A DNA stretch of 64,000 nucleotides from Metabacillus litoralis (GCF_003667825.1 NZ_CP033043.1:4906501-4970500); one strand, 5' to 3'. Counted from the stretch's first letter, positions 32,495 through 42,030 are shown. Numbers and translations: made by a program. Notes: a model not told the origin generated them from the letters alone.

Positions 32495-32536
32495 TGTTAT
32501 ATATTAGTTTTAGTTACAGAAAACTGTATTATAACA
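32495..32536. promoter_or_regulatory. Extended dyad upstream of aceB
   Basis: TGTTATA (32495-32501) pairs with TATAACA (32530-32536), and inside them AGTTTT pairs with AAAACT, giving a 42-bp interrupted dyad ending 26 bases before the aceB start. It could be an operator or leader hairpin. TTGTTC at about 32474 with TATATA near 32498 is a possible promoter. Confidence 0.4.
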
Positions 32537-32562
32537 ATTTAATGAGGGGTGTTTTTTCAAAA

Positions 32563-34152
32563 ATGGCAACACAAATGACTGGTTGTAAAATTGTTGGAAA
32601 CATGAGCCCAGAATTTCAGCAAGTATTAACACCTGAGGCGTTGAGGTTTGTTGAAAAGCTTGAACGAAATTTTGGAGATCGAAGACGAGAGCTGTTACAA
32701 CGAAGAGAGGATAGACAAAGAGAAATTGATAATGGTAAACTGCCAGGTTTCTTAGAGGAAACAGAGCATATTCGTAACGGAGATTGGACGGTAGCTCCAA
32801 TTCCACAGGATCTTCAAGATCGACGAGTAGAAATAACAGGACCTGTTGATCGAAAGATGGTCATTAACGCTTTGAATTCAGGTGCAAAAGTATTTATGGC
32901 CGATTTTGAGGATGCAACATCACCAAGCTGGGAAAATGTGATGAACGGCCAAATCAATCTCAAAGATGCTGTCCGCCGAACAATCTCCTTTGAAAATGAA
33001 GGCGGTAAGACCTATCAGTTGAATGAGGAAACAGCAACTTTAAAAGTAAGACCAAGAGGATGGCATCTTGAGGAAAAACATATAGAGCTTGATGGTAAAA
33101 GAATGTCTGCTAGCTTAGTAGATTTTGGGTTATTCTGTTTTCATAATGCAAAGGAGTTAATTGAACGCGGAAGTGGCCCTTATTTTTATTTACCTAAAAT
33201 GGAAAGTCATCTTGAAGCAAGATTATGGAATGATGTATTTTGTTTTGCACAAGATGAATTAAATATTTCACGCGGAACCATTAAAGCAACTGTATTAATC
33301 GAAACAATCATGGCAGCCTTTGAAATGGATGAAATTCTTTATGAGCTGAAGGAGCACTCAGCGGGATTAAATTGTGGCAGATGGGATTATATTTTTAGTT
33401 ATCTTAAGAAGCTTAGAAATTGTAGGTCTGTTATTCTACCAGATCGTGCGCAAGTAACAATGACTGTTCACTTTATGAGATCATACTCTTTGCTCGCTAT
33501 CCAAACTTGTCATAAGCGCAATGCCCATGCAATGGGAGGAATGGCGGCACAAATTCCAGTGAAAAACAATCCAGTAGCCAATGAGCGAGCGTTTGAGAAG
33601 GTTCGTGCAGATAAAGAAAGAGAAGCAACATACGGCCATGATGGTACATGGGTTGCCCATCCTGCACTTGTTCAAGTGGCGAAGGATGTTTTTGATAAAC
33701 ATATGAAAACACCTAATCAGATTCACCGTAAACGAGAAGATGTAAACGTAACCGCAGAAGATTTGTTAGAGGTTCCGGATGGAATCATTACAGAAGAAGG
33801 GGTAAGAACAAATATTGATGTTGGGATCCGTTATATCGCTTCATGGCTTAGCGGAAGGGGCGCTGCGCCAATTCATAATTTAATGGAAGATGCAGCAACA
33901 GCAGAGATATCAAGAGCTCAAGTATGGCAATGGATTCGCCATCCACGTGGAATTCTTGAAGATGGTCGTAAATTAACATTCGAGCTTTATGATTTATTAA
34001 GAGATGAAGAGGTTCAAAAGATAAGAGAATCAGTGGGGGAAATAGCTTTTCAGAAAGGGCATTTTGAAGAAGGTGTTTTGGTTTTCGATGAACTGGTAAA
34101 ACGCGATGAGTTTATTGATTTCTTAACGATACCGAGCTATGAAAAGCTTTAA
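32563..34152 (+). CDS. aceB: Malate synthase A
   Basis: Condenses glyoxylate with acetyl-CoA to malate, the second step of the glyoxylate shunt. 529 residues with the beta-barrel motifs [46 protein letters not shown] and [15 protein letters not shown] 32563 is chosen because the upstream in-frame ATG 32542 is part of the ribosome binding sequence TGAGGGGTG. aceA follows after 64 bases, forming aceBA. B. subtilis 168 lacks this pair; other Bacillus species have it. Confidence 0.95.
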   Translation: MATQMTGCKIVGNMSPEFQQVLTPEALRFVEKLERNFGDRRRELLQRREDRQREIDNGKLPGFLEETEHIRNGDWTVAPIPQDLQDRRVEITGPVDRKMVINALNSGAKVFMADFEDATSPSWENVMNGQINLKDAVRRTISFENEGGKTYQLNEETATLKVRPRGWHLEEKHIELDGKRMSASLVDFGLFCFHNAKELIERGSGPYFYLPKMESHLEARLWNDVFCFAQDELNISRGTIKATVLIETIMAAFEMDEILYELKEHSAGLNCGRWDYIFSYLKKLRNCRSVILPDRAQVTMTVHFMRSYSLLAIQTCHKRNAHAMGGMAAQIPVKNNPVANERAFEKVRADKEREATYGHDGTWVAHPALVQVAKDVFDKHMKTPNQIHRKREDVNVTAEDLLEVPDGIITEEGVRTNIDVGIRYIASWLSGRGAAPIHNLMEDAATAEISRAQVWQWIRHPRGILEDGRKLTFELYDLLRDEEVQKIRESVGEIAFQKGHFEEGVLVFDELVKRDEFIDFLTIPSYEKL

Positions 34153-34216
34153 ACAGAATGTATTAAGGACAACAAAGGGGAAGTAAGAAAAAATTTTTAT
34201 AAATGGGGGAATAAAA

Positions 34217-35500
34217 ATGAACGGTCAAACAAGAGTAGAAGCATTACAAGAAAGCTGGGAGTTAGATAAACGTTGGGAAGGCATTACACGTCCTTACAGC
34301 GCGGAAGAGGTTATTCGTTTAAGGGGTTCAATTGATATCGAGCATACACTGGCAAGACGAGGGGCAGAAAAACTTTGGAATTACCTTCACAATGAGGACT
34401 ACATTCATGCACTTGGTGCACTTACAGGAAATCAAGCTGTACAGCAAGTAAAAGCTGGCTTAAAAGCAATTTACTTAAGTGGTTGGCAGGTAGCAGCAGA
34501 TGCGAATCTTTCAGGGAATATGTATCCAGATCAAAGCTTATATCCTGCAAACAGTGTTCCACATGTTGTAAAGCGTATCAATCAAGCCTTGCAACGTGCT
34601 GATCAAATACAGCATCTTGAAGGAGAAGGGAATATTGACTGGTTTGCACCGATCGTTGCGGATGCTGAGGCTGGCTTTGGCGGTCAATTAAATGTTTTTG
34701 AATTAATGAAATCAATGATTGAATCAGGTGCTGCAGGGGTTCATTTTGAAGATCAATTATCTTCGGAGAAAAAGTGTGGTCATTTAGGTGGAAAGGTATT
34801 ATTACCAACTCAGACTGCTGTAAAAAATCTTATTTCAGCTCGCTTAGCAGCTGATGTTATGGGAACACCAACGATTATTATTGCTCGAACAGATGCAGAC
34901 GCAGCAGATCTTATTACAAGTGATGTTGATCCTGCTGATCATGAGTTTATTACAGGTGAGCGCACAGTAGAAGGATTTTTCCGTACTCGTTCCGGAATTG
35001 ATCAGGCAATTAGTCGAGGACTTTCATATGCACCATATGCAGATTTAATCTGGTGTGAAACATCTGAGCCTAATTTAGAGCAGGCACAAAAATTTGCTGA
35101 TGCTATTCATGAGAAGTTTCCTGGAAAACTATTAGCTTACAACTGTTCACCTTCATTTAACTGGAAGAAAAAGCTTGATGATGAGACAATTGCAAACTTC
35201 CAAAAAGAAATTGCTAAAATGGGTTATAAATTCCAATTTGTTACACTTGCTGGTTTCCATGCTCTAAATCATAGCATGTTTGAGTTAGCACGAGGCTATC
35301 GTGATCGTGGCATGGCTGCTTATTCTGAGCTTCAACAAAATGAATTTTCTAGTGAAGTACATGGATATACAGCTACTAGACATCAGCGAGAGGTTGGAAC
35401 AGGTTATTTTGATGAAGTAGCTCAAACGATTTCTGGTGGAACGTCTTCAACAACAGCGTTGAAGGGATCAACAGAAGCGGAGCAGTTTACAAAAGCATAA
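34217..35500 (+). CDS. aceA: Isocitrate lyase
   Basis: Splits isocitrate into glyoxylate and succinate. 427 residues. The catalytic loop [11 protein letters not shown] holds Cys187, and the N-terminal [19 protein letters not shown] and the metal-binding [10 protein letters not shown] are typical. It is the second gene of aceBA, ATG 34217 after GGGGGA. Allows net carbon gain from acetate or fatty acids, consistent with lcfB and a thiolase nearby. Confidence 0.96.
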   Translation: MNGQTRVEALQESWELDKRWEGITRPYSAEEVIRLRGSIDIEHTLARRGAEKLWNYLHNEDYIHALGALTGNQAVQQVKAGLKAIYLSGWQVAADANLSGNMYPDQSLYPANSVPHVVKRINQALQRADQIQHLEGEGNIDWFAPIVADAEAGFGGQLNVFELMKSMIESGAAGVHFEDQLSSEKKCGHLGGKVLLPTQTAVKNLISARLAADVMGTPTIIIARTDADAADLITSDVDPADHEFITGERTVEGFFRTRSGIDQAISRGLSYAPYADLIWCETSEPNLEQAQKFADAIHEKFPGKLLAYNCSPSFNWKKKLDDETIANFQKEIAKMGYKFQFVTLAGFHALNHSMFELARGYRDRGMAAYSELQQNEFSSEVHGYTATRHQREVGTGYFDEVAQTISGGTSSTTALKGSTEAEQFTKA

Positions 35501-35501
35501 T

Positions 35502-35546
35502 AAAAGGAGAACGGCCAAGGACTACATCCTTGACCGTTCTTTTATA
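35502..35546 (+). terminator. Intrinsic terminator of aceBA
   Basis: AGAACGGCCAAGGA pairs with TCCTTGACCGTTCT around a short loop and is followed by TTTATATT. Confidence 0.8.
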
Positions 35547-35589
35547 TTACATTGGATAATCACAGAAATAAAGACTGCACATGGCAGCC

Positions 35590-35823
35590 TTATCCTAGCT
35601 TACGCAATCCTTTGTATTCTTTTGATAGTTTCATAAATACTGTCTTGTTCTTTGTGTCAAGTGCATCATTGATACGTTCTTCTAGCAATTCTTTTTTCCT
35701 GTTAAACAACGCTTCATCCAAAATCATTTGAATATACATGTCTAATACAGGTTGCTCGGATGGAACGTTTTTCGTGTTACGGGACTTCATGATTTCAGTG
35801 TACGACGACTTTTTATTTTTCAT
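35590..35823 (-). CDS. yhzC: IDEAL-domain protein
   Basis: 77 residues, almost entirely an IDEAL domain (MYIQMILDEALFNRKKELLE...). B. subtilis YhzC lies next to comK in the same way, hence the symbol. ATG 35823 follows AGGGGTGATC. IDEAL domains are short helical protein-interaction modules; no enzymatic role is expected. Transcribed away from comK. Confidence 0.85.
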   Translation of the reverse strand: MKNKKSSYTEIMKSRNTKNVPSEQPVLDMYIQMILDEALFNRKKELLEERINDALDTKNKTVFMKLSKEYKGLRKLG

Positions 35824-35886
35824 GAAAGATCACCCCTGATGCCTTTTTTATATTGTATGGAATTTTTAGGAGAAAATCAACCAAAT

Positions 35887-35912
35887 TGTTAAAATTTTTA
35901 AAAAATTTAACA
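35887..35912. promoter_or_regulatory. AT-rich palindrome between yhzC and the small gene before comK
   Basis: A 26-bp near-perfect palindrome starting TGTTAAAATTTTT and ending AAAATTTAACA (two mismatches), in the divergent intergenic region. It could bind a regulator or be a bent AT tract. It does not fit the AAAA-N5-TTTT ComK box. Confidence 0.4.
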
Positions 35913-35976
35913 GGAATATTTTTGGAATGTATGAAAATCTTACAATAGGAAAAGATATTCCAAAGGATGTGATGTC

Positions 35977-36102
35977 ATGTATAAGGAAGAAGAAACAGAA
36001 TTATCACCAACAGCTTTAAATCCACTGGTTGGAATTGAAATGGAAGATAGAGATCGTTTGAGAAGCCCATTTGAGGATTCAGCAGCTCAGAATAATGAAT
36101 GA
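35977..36102 (+). CDS. Small acidic protein, unknown
   Basis: A 41-residue frame (MYKEEETELSPTALNPLVGI..., ending AAQNNE) with a clear ribosome site AAAGGATGTGATG before ATG 35977 and a perfect terminator directly after the stop. It is acidic and soluble, with no motif that I recognise. The tight gene-like packaging between yhzC and comK argues that it is real. Confidence 0.6.
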   Translation: MYKEEETELSPTALNPLVGIEMEDRDRLRSPFEDSAAQNNE

Positions 36103-36137
36103 CTTCTTTACAAATATGTAAAAGAAGTCATTTTTTT
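36096..36137 (+). terminator. Intrinsic terminator of the small gene
   Basis: AATGACTTCTTT pairs with AAAGAAGTCATT and runs into TTTTTT; it overlaps the stop codon. Confidence 0.8.
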
Positions 36138-36232
36138 ATGGAGTTTTTGTAAATTTATAGAATTTTTAAAAAAGACATGCTAGATTATTTATGGGATATT
36201 TTACCTAATAATTTAGTAAGAGGTGCAAAACG

Positions 36233-36805
36233 GTGATTGATACGAACAAAATGGTAGTGGAAGATTATCTTATTAACCGATTTACTATGGCCATTCTCCC
36301 TGGTGAAAATAGGTACATCACTGAGGTACTAGAGCTTGAGCAAGATCTTACTGTTGGAAAACGCCCAATGGATGTTATTGACCAAAGTTGCAGATATTTT
36401 GGGAGCAGTTATAATGGCAGGAAGGAAGGGACTAAAGACTTAATGGGTGTTACACATAAACCACCAATTGTAATTGACCCGGCAAACTCAATTTACTTCT
36501 TCCCAACAACATCCTCCACACGGCCACATTGTGCATGGCTTTCACATAGTTTTGTGAAAGAATATGTAGGAACGAATGAAGACAATACTTGCATTACATT
36601 TACAAATGGTAAAGTAATAACGTTACCAATGTCAGTAGGGTCCTTTGAAAATCAACTTTTCCGCACAGCACAGTTAAGAACGATTATTTCTTCAAGAATT
36701 GAACAGGAACAAAGAAAAATAAATATGCTTCTTTTTCCGAAAGGTGAGAAGGAAGTTAGTTCATTTTATGAACAAATGATAAGAGAAATGAATCGATTTC
36801 AATAA
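36233..36805 (+). CDS. comK: Competence transcription factor ComK
   Basis: 190 residues homologous to B. subtilis ComK (192): CRYFGSSYNGRKEGT, HKPPIVIDP, FFPTTSSTRPHCAWLSHSF and SFENQLFRTAQLRT are the conserved blocks. ComK activates DNA-uptake and recombination genes (addAB among them in B. subtilis) by binding pairs of AAAA-N5-TTTT boxes. GTG 36233 follows AGGTG. I cannot see a convincing K-box pair in the 130-base upstream gap. A conserved core suggests a functional regulator. Confidence 0.92.
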   Translation: MIDTNKMVVEDYLINRFTMAILPGENRYITEVLELEQDLTVGKRPMDVIDQSCRYFGSSYNGRKEGTKDLMGVTHKPPIVIDPANSIYFFPTTSSTRPHCAWLSHSFVKEYVGTNEDNTCITFTNGKVITLPMSVGSFENQLFRTAQLRTIISSRIEQEQRKINMLLFPKGEKEVSSFYEQMIREMNRFQ

Positions 36806-36837
36806 TTAACTTCATTGTGAATAAGATAGAACGAGAC

Positions 36838-36868
36838 GAAGCTATCCGATTTGTGGGTAGCTTTTTCA
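36838..36868 (+). terminator. Intrinsic terminator of comK
   Basis: GAAGCTATCC pairs with GGGTAGCTTT around a 7-base loop, followed by TTTTC. Confidence 0.75.
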
Positions 36869-36965
36869 GGGTCTACCTAACACATAAGGATTAACTAATA
36901 ATGCAACATTTAGGCATGTTTATTCGTATTACTGCTAAGACAGTTTGATTACAAAGGAGAATATG

Positions 36966-37151
36966 ATGTCATTTAAAAAGAGAAGAGAGAAACATTTAAG
37001 AAAACGAAGAGCCAAAAGAAAGCATGATACTTATTCCATATTCGATTTCTTTGCGGATGTTGTCTTTTATTTTCCTGAACTTATTTTTCTACCGTTCCGA
37101 ATAGTATGGTATGGAATAAGAGTCATTTTTAGATTTTTTGATTGGACCTAG
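36966..37151 (+). CDS. Small basic membrane-associated protein, unknown
   Basis: 61 residues. The first 22 are strikingly basic (SFKKRREKHLRKRRAKRKH), and the rest is hydrophobic or amphipathic and rich in Phe and Tyr (FFADVVFYFPELIFLPFRIVWY). ATG 36966 lies 6 bases after AAAGGAG; ATG 36963 is also possible. It may lie at the inner membrane surface with a positive cytoplasmic N-terminus. I do not recognise the family. Confidence 0.65.
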   Translation: MSFKKRREKHLRKRRAKRKHDTYSIFDFFADVVFYFPELIFLPFRIVWYGIRVIFRFFDWT

Positions 37152-37188
37152 TTGAACTTATTTTTCTTTATTAAGTGAGCACTAATAT

Positions 37189-37575
37189 TTATGTTTGTGT
37201 ACTTTTTCCAAAATTTGTCTTTTCTGGTTTAAATAAATATAATTCCATAATTTCAGATACTTTGTTTCGAATTCTAGGATTAAAATAATTGTGTTTTTCT
37301 TCATATCCGTTGTAAATAAAGGAATAAAGAGTGAATGCTTCGTCTCGTTCAACCTGATGAACTTTAATGTTTCGTTTTTGAAGCTCTCGCTTAACGTCAG
37401 CCAAATCCTTTTGTGCGAGTTTTAACGACTCTTCAACAATAGATAAATATGGACGATGTAATTTAAATGGACTTTGTTGAATAACTGCTAAATCTCTATT
37501 AAAAATTGAAACAGCCATCGGTAAATAAATTGCTTGTTCGATCATGTCTCGAACGTCACTTGGTATTCTTGTCAC
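37189..37575 (-). CDS. yhjD: YhjD-family protein
   Basis: 128 residues, helical, matching B. subtilis YhjD in sequence character (QQSPFKLHRPYLSIVEESLKLAQKDL) and position between comK and yhjE. GTG 37575 follows AGGGGG. No membrane segment or catalytic motif is seen; function unknown. Confidence 0.8.
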   Translation of the reverse strand: MTRIPSDVRDMIEQAIYLPMAVSIFNRDLAVIQQSPFKLHRPYLSIVEESLKLAQKDLADVKRELQKRNIKVHQVERDEAFTLYSFIYNGYEEKHNYFNPRIRNKVSEIMELYLFKPEKTNFGKSTQT

Positions 37576-37733
37576 AGAAATGCCCCCTATCGATACAGAA
37601 CATTTGTTCGTATTTAATTATAATCGAATCCTAATAAATTCGCAAGTATGACAAACTTAGTAAGTACCTGTATCTTTTAAGTTTTAACATAAGTGTGTAC
37701 AATAGATACAAAGGATTTTACAAGGAGTATAAG

Positions 37734-38351
37734 ATGAACTTTGAGACGTTGCAGGACATTTTTACATTAGAATATTTAATGGAACTATTTGAGACCTATC
37801 GTTCATTTGGTCCATTTTTCGCTATATTATTACCAATGTTAGAAGCCTTTTTTCCATTTTTACCACTAGTTATCTTTATTGTTGCCAATGTAAATTCATT
37901 TGGACTATGGATGGGATTTTTTTTATCTTGGATTGGGGCTTGTTTAGGTGCTATTATTGTATTCGTTATAATGAGGAAACTTGGCGAATGGAGAGTTTTT
38001 AAGAGCCTGAAAGAAAAAAAGGGAATTAAAAAGCTGTTAACCTGGATTGAACGAAGAGGATTTAGCCCGCTTTTTCTAATTCTTTGTTTTCCGTTTACTC
38101 CGTCGGCAGCGATTAATGTTGTTGCAGGTTTGTCCAGAATTAGTTACTGGCAGTTTATATTAGCAGTTCTGTCGGGGAAACTAGTTATGATTTTCTTGGT
38201 AAGTTTTATTGGGCAGGATCTGCACGCTCTTATAACAAAGCCAATTCGATCTGTTATAGCAGGGGTTGTAATCTTTTTACTATGGTTTATTGGAAAAAGA
38301 GTCGAAAAAAGACTGAATACTACCATAACGGTTGAGAAAAAAGAACACTAA
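37734..38351 (+). CDS. yhjE: TVP38/TMEM64 (DedA-like, VTT-domain) membrane protein
   Basis: 205 residues with about five membrane helices and the VTT-domain signatures LPMLEAFFPFLPLVIFIVAN and FPFTPSAAINVVAGLSRIS. Relatives act in membrane lipid scrambling or envelope homeostasis; the role here is unknown. ATG 37734 lies 8 bases after AAGGAG, while an earlier in-frame GTG (37695) has no ribosome site. It is co-directional with sipV, 15 bases away, as in B. subtilis yhjE-sipV. Confidence 0.88.
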   Translation: MNFETLQDIFTLEYLMELFETYRSFGPFFAILLPMLEAFFPFLPLVIFIVANVNSFGLWMGFFLSWIGACLGAIIVFVIMRKLGEWRVFKSLKEKKGIKKLLTWIERRGFSPLFLILCFPFTPSAAINVVAGLSRISYWQFILAVLSGKLVMIFLVSFIGQDLHALITKPIRSVIAGVVIFLLWFIGKRVEKRLNTTITVEKKEH

Positions 38352-38366
38352 CCTTTAGGAGGTTAT

Positions 38367-38870
38367 ATGAAAAAGCGTAAAATTGCTTTTACGGCAGTAG
38401 GAGTATGTTTAACAGCTATTATTGTGAAAAATTTGATTTTTGTTGAATATAAGGTAGAGGGAGTTTCCATGCAGCCAACATATGAGGAAGGAAGATTGCT
38501 TTCTATTAACAAGTTAAGCTTATATTTTTCCTCGTTAAAGAGATTTGATGTGGTCGTATTCCAACTCCCAAATAGTGACGACATTTATGTGAAAAGAGTG
38601 ATTGGTCTTCCGGGTGATGAACTTCATTATAAGGATGATCAGCTTTATGTAAATGGAAAGGCTGTAAATGAACCTTTTCTTTCTCCTGAAGATCTAGATG
38701 TTACGAAGCAGACAGGAAACTTTACGCTCGAGGATATTATAGATAAAGGAACAATACCAAAAGGTTATATATTTGTTATAGGTGACAACCGTATCCAAAG
38801 CCGGGACAGTCGTCATTTTGGTTTAGTGAAAATGGATGATGTCATAGGAATTGTAGGTAATGAAGAATAA
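38367..38870 (+). CDS. sipV: Signal peptidase I
   Basis: 167-residue type I signal peptidase with one N-terminal membrane helix, nucleophile Ser34 (EGVSMQPTYE), general-base Lys76 (IYVKRVIGLPGDE) and box E GDNRIQSRDSRHFG. It removes signal peptides outside the membrane. The size and yhjE neighbour match SipV. ATG 38367 follows AGGAGG. A perfect terminator comes directly after the stop. Confidence 0.92.
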   Translation: MKKRKIAFTAVGVCLTAIIVKNLIFVEYKVEGVSMQPTYEEGRLLSINKLSLYFSSLKRFDVVVFQLPNSDDIYVKRVIGLPGDELHYKDDQLYVNGKAVNEPFLSPEDLDVTKQTGNFTLEDIIDKGTIPKGYIFVIGDNRIQSRDSRHFGLVKMDDVIGIVGNEE

Positions 38871-38914
38871 TGCTAACTCAACTTGTTTATAACTTGTGGA
38901 GTTAGCATTTTTTT
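38871..38914 (+). terminator. Intrinsic terminator of sipV
   Basis: AATGCTAACTC pairs with GAGTTAGCATT around a loop of about 17 bases, then a long T-run. Confidence 0.85.
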
Positions 38915-38937
38915 GTTGATAAAGGGAGGGCGTGTGC

Positions 38938-39331
38938 TGTTGTTCATTAGGTGGATGAATGACAAAAGTGGCGGTGTAGAAGAGAGAGTGGTGTCGTTCA
39001 TAGGGGCGATGAACGACAAAAGTGTTGAGGTAAGAGAGAGTGGTGTCGTTCATAGGGGCGATGAACGACAAAAGTGTTGAGGTAAGAGAGAGTGGTGTCG
39101 TTCATAGGGGTGATGAACGACAAAAGTGTTGAGGTAAGAGCGAGTGGTGTCGTTCATAGGGGTGATGAACGACAAAAGTGTTGGTGGAAGAGCGAGTGGT
39201 GTCGTTCATAGGGGAGATGAACGACAAAAGTGTTGGAGAGGAGAGAGAGTGGTGTCGTTCATAGGGGTGATGAACGACAAAAGTGTTGAGGTAAGAGAGA
39301 GTGGTGTCGTTCATAAGGTGGATGAACGACA
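38938..39331. repeat. Tandem palindromic array 1, 52-bp period
   Basis: Eight units. Each has a left arm TGTCGTTCAT, a 7-nt loop (mostly AGGGGYG), a right arm ATGAACGACA and a 25-bp purine-rich linker. The left arms start at 38938 (degenerate), 38992, 39044, 39096, 39148, 39200, 39253 and 39305. A 52-bp period is not a multiple of three, so coding is unlikely. From 39332 to the next gene I see only a possible TATAAT at 39499. Confidence 0.95.
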
Positions 39332-39553
39332 AACCCTAGATAGAATCAGTCACAGATGGTCTTCAAAAGCCCGGATGATGAAGCCCAGCCCAATAGAATC
39401 CCCACAAACGTTCTTCAGAACCCCCAATCAATCAAAATATAAAAAATCAAACATACACAAAGAAGAAAAAATTCCCTAATATTTCTATTAAACTATATTA
39501 TAATGAAAGTAATGAGCAATGGCTCAGAAACATGAATTAAGGGGGATGGAGAA

Positions 39554-40726
39554 ATGCGAGAGGTTGTGATTACTGCAGCAGTGCGAACACCTATTGGTTC
39601 TTTTGGAGGCGCTTTCAAAGACCTTTCACCTACACAATTAGCTGTACCTGTTCTAGACGAGGTTGTAAAAAGAAGTAAGCTTCAAAAGCAAGATGTGGAA
39701 GAAGTGATTTTAGGACATTGTATTCAAAGGACAGATGAGCCTAATACAGCGAGGACAGCGGCTCTATTAGCTGAATTTCCTGATACAACAACAGGTTATA
39801 CAATCCAGCGACAGTGTGCATCAGGGTTACAGGCTATTTTATCTGCAGCTATGCAAATTCAAACAGGACATTCAAATATTGTGATAGCAGGCGGAGTGGA
39901 GGTAATGAGCTCAAGTCCATACTTACTTAAGCAGCATCGATGGGGATCACGTCTTCAGCATGGCCAGGTAACAGACAGTGTGTGGGAAATATTAGAGGAT
40001 CCAATTCACCATATAATGATGGGGGAAACAGCTGAAAATGTGGCAGAGGAATATGGTATCACAAGAAAAGAGCAGGATGAACTTGCATTATCAAGTCATA
40101 ATCGTGCTTTAGCGGCAATTGAAGGTGGGAAGTTTGCACAAGAAATCTTGCCGATAAGTGTGAAAACGCGTAAAGGGGAAAATGTTGTTTCTCAAGATGA
40201 AGGACCACGACAGGTTTCAAGTGATAAACTCACGGCTTTAGCACCGATTTTTAGAGAGAATGGAACAGTAACAGCCGGGAATGCTTCTTCCTTGAATGAT
40301 GGGGCGGCTGCACTTGTTTTAATGTCAAGAGAAGAAGCGGAAAAAAGAGGATTGCCGATTTTAGCGAAAATATCACACTATACTGTTGCTGGGGTAGATC
40401 CAAAAGTAATGGGAATCGGTCCTGTTCCAGCTATTCAAAAGGGATTAGCATCATTAAATTGGTCTGTTCAAGATCTAGATGTTGTTGAAATAAATGAGGC
40501 CTTTGCTGCTCAATATCTTGCTGTTGAGAAACAGCTGGAGCTGGATAGAGAAAAAGTAAATGTTAATGGAAGTGGAATTAGCTTAGGACATCCAATTGGC
40601 TGTACAGGTTCTCGTATTGTGGTTAGTCTTTTGCATGAAATGCAACGAAGAGAGGCGCAAAAAGGTCTTGCTGCATTATGTGTAGGTGGTGGCATAGGGG
40701 TAGCCTTGTTTATTGAAAGAGACTAA
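39554..40726 (+). CDS. Acetyl-CoA C-acetyltransferase (thiolase)
   Basis: 390-residue thiolase of the biosynthetic/degradative acetoacetyl-CoA type. It has nucleophilic Cys in QRQCASGLQA, the NEAFA His-binding loop and the C-terminal GHPIGCTGSR and GGGIGVAL. It condenses or cleaves acetyl-CoA units. B. subtilis YhfS is a thiolase from this general region, and orthology is possible but not shown. ATG 39554 follows GGGGGATGGAG. It stands alone, convergent with an MFS gene. Confidence 0.9.
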   Translation: MREVVITAAVRTPIGSFGGAFKDLSPTQLAVPVLDEVVKRSKLQKQDVEEVILGHCIQRTDEPNTARTAALLAEFPDTTTGYTIQRQCASGLQAILSAAMQIQTGHSNIVIAGGVEVMSSSPYLLKQHRWGSRLQHGQVTDSVWEILEDPIHHIMMGETAENVAEEYGITRKEQDELALSSHNRALAAIEGGKFAQEILPISVKTRKGENVVSQDEGPRQVSSDKLTALAPIFRENGTVTAGNASSLNDGAAALVLMSREEAEKRGLPILAKISHYTVAGVDPKVMGIGPVPAIQKGLASLNWSVQDLDVVEINEAFAAQYLAVEKQLELDREKVNVNGSGISLGHPIGCTGSRIVVSLLHEMQRREAQKGLAALCVGGGIGVALFIERD

Positions 40727-40734
40727 GAAATAGC

Positions 40735-40767
40735 AAGAGGCTGAGATTCTCAGTCTCTAATTTTGTT
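40735..40767. terminator. Bidirectional terminator, thiolase and MFS
   Basis: AGAGGCTGAGA pairs with TCTCAGTCTCT with almost no loop, flanked by AT-rich tracts. It overlaps the stop codon of the convergent MFS gene. Confidence 0.65.
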
Positions 40768-41889
40768 TTGAGTCAATCTGTTATAGCTTAGTAGAAAAGT
40801 GAATGCAACTCCAAACAAAACAATAAATAATAGAAGTACATACTGAAAAGATAAAAGGTTTGCTACGAGTGGACCTATACTAGCACCTGTTAATAATGTA
40901 AATGAATACAAAGAAATGGCTGTTGCTCGCTTATCCCCGGCCGATTCACCGATAAATGTAATGAGTGATGGAATAAAAATAGCGACAGCAGAGACAAAGA
41001 ATAAGGATAAGATGGTGATTAGTATGAGCTGTTTTGTTAATAACATGAGTGCGAGGGAAGAGATGATCATCGCTATGCAAGTAAGCAAGATGTTAATGAG
41101 TGAATATTTTTTTATCCAAAAGCTGCTGAATAAGGAAAGAGGCGTACCAATTAAGGCGATACATCTACTGTAAAAAAGTTCTTTTTCTAGTTCAACATAG
41201 TATTGAGCAAATTCTTCATAAATAGAAACAAATGACATCAAAGTAATAAAGGTTATGCTAAGTCCTAAAATGATTGGGGTTTGAATTAGTCTACCTGTTG
41301 TGAAGGTGTCGGCAGGTTTCCTTTTCTTTTGAACGGACACATTAGGAAGAAGATAGAAGGCACATAGAGACAAACATAAATAACTTACCCCGAAGAAATA
41401 AAAAACAGCCCGCCAATCTAGCACATTCACCGTTAGCGAACTAATCAGTTGTCCGATAATACCAGCCATTAAAAACCCTGTATTAATGATCGCAATAATG
41501 AATGTTCTCCTGTTTACTGTAAACGCATCAAAGCAATAGGCATAGGCAACAGGGGCAAAGCTTCCTAACACAAATCCTTGAAGTCCTCTAGAAAGGTAAA
41601 AACTTGTGAGTGAAGTGGAAAAGGTGATTATCAGCGTTAAGCAAAAGGAGGCAACCATGCCGAAAAACAATACATTTCTTTTTGAAAGTGAAGCTGATAT
41701 TGGACCAAAGCATAGTAGTCCTGTTGCGTAACAAAACGTAAAGATTGTACTTGAAAAAACGGCTTCACCATATGTAATCGACAGCCCTTCTGCAAGTTCG
41801 GTATAAATCGGGATAAGTAAATAAATATTACTAGCCACACAAACAGCCGCAAACCAGAAAAACAGTTCCACGATACGATCCTTCATCAT
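40750..41889 (-). CDS. MFS transporter
   Basis: 379 residues with twelve predicted membrane helices, in the class of arabinose-efflux-like permeases (DHA type), with a typical loop 2-3 motif (GPISASLSKRN). The substrate is unknown. ATG 41889 (MMKDRIVELFF) has GGAGGT upstream; the frame extends 20 codons further, but without a ribosome site. No regulator is adjacent. Confidence 0.85.
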   Translation of the reverse strand: MMKDRIVELFFWFAAVCVASNIYLLIPIYTELAEGLSITYGEAVFSSTIFTFCYATGLLCFGPISASLSKRNVLFFGMVASFCLTLIITFSTSLTSFYLSRGLQGFVLGSFAPVAYAYCFDAFTVNRRTFIIAIINTGFLMAGIIGQLISSLTVNVLDWRAVFYFFGVSYLCLSLCAFYLLPNVSVQKKRKPADTFTTGRLIQTPIILGLSITFITLMSFVSIYEEFAQYYVELEKELFYSRCIALIGTPLSLFSSFWIKKYSLINILLTCIAMIISSLALMLLTKQLILITILSLFFVSAVAIFIPSLITFIGESAGDKRATAISLYSFTLLTGASIGPLVANLLSFQYVLLLFIVLFGVAFTFLLSYNRLTQNKIRD

Positions 41890-42030
41890 CAGATACCTCC
41901 TAATGATAACGTATGTTTCAAGAGTAATAGAGGTGTATTCCTTATACAAAAGTTGGTAGAGATGAAAAATGGAATTTGCCTGTAAAGTAAAGTAAAATAG
42001 TAAGAGATAGCTAGATCGAAAATTAATACT

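Noticed and set aside
36103..36232. ComK autoregulatory box pair before comK
   Set aside because: AT-rich tracts are present, but I could not find two AAAA-N5-TTTT units with the required spacing.
38938..39331. CRISPR array
   Set aside because: Palindromic repeats of regular length are present, but the 25-bp intervals are repeated too and not unique spacers, the dyad differs from CRISPR repeats, and no cas gene is nearby.
39144..39479. 111-residue open frame over array 1
   Set aside because: It reads through tandem DNA repeats with no start signals and no family resemblance.
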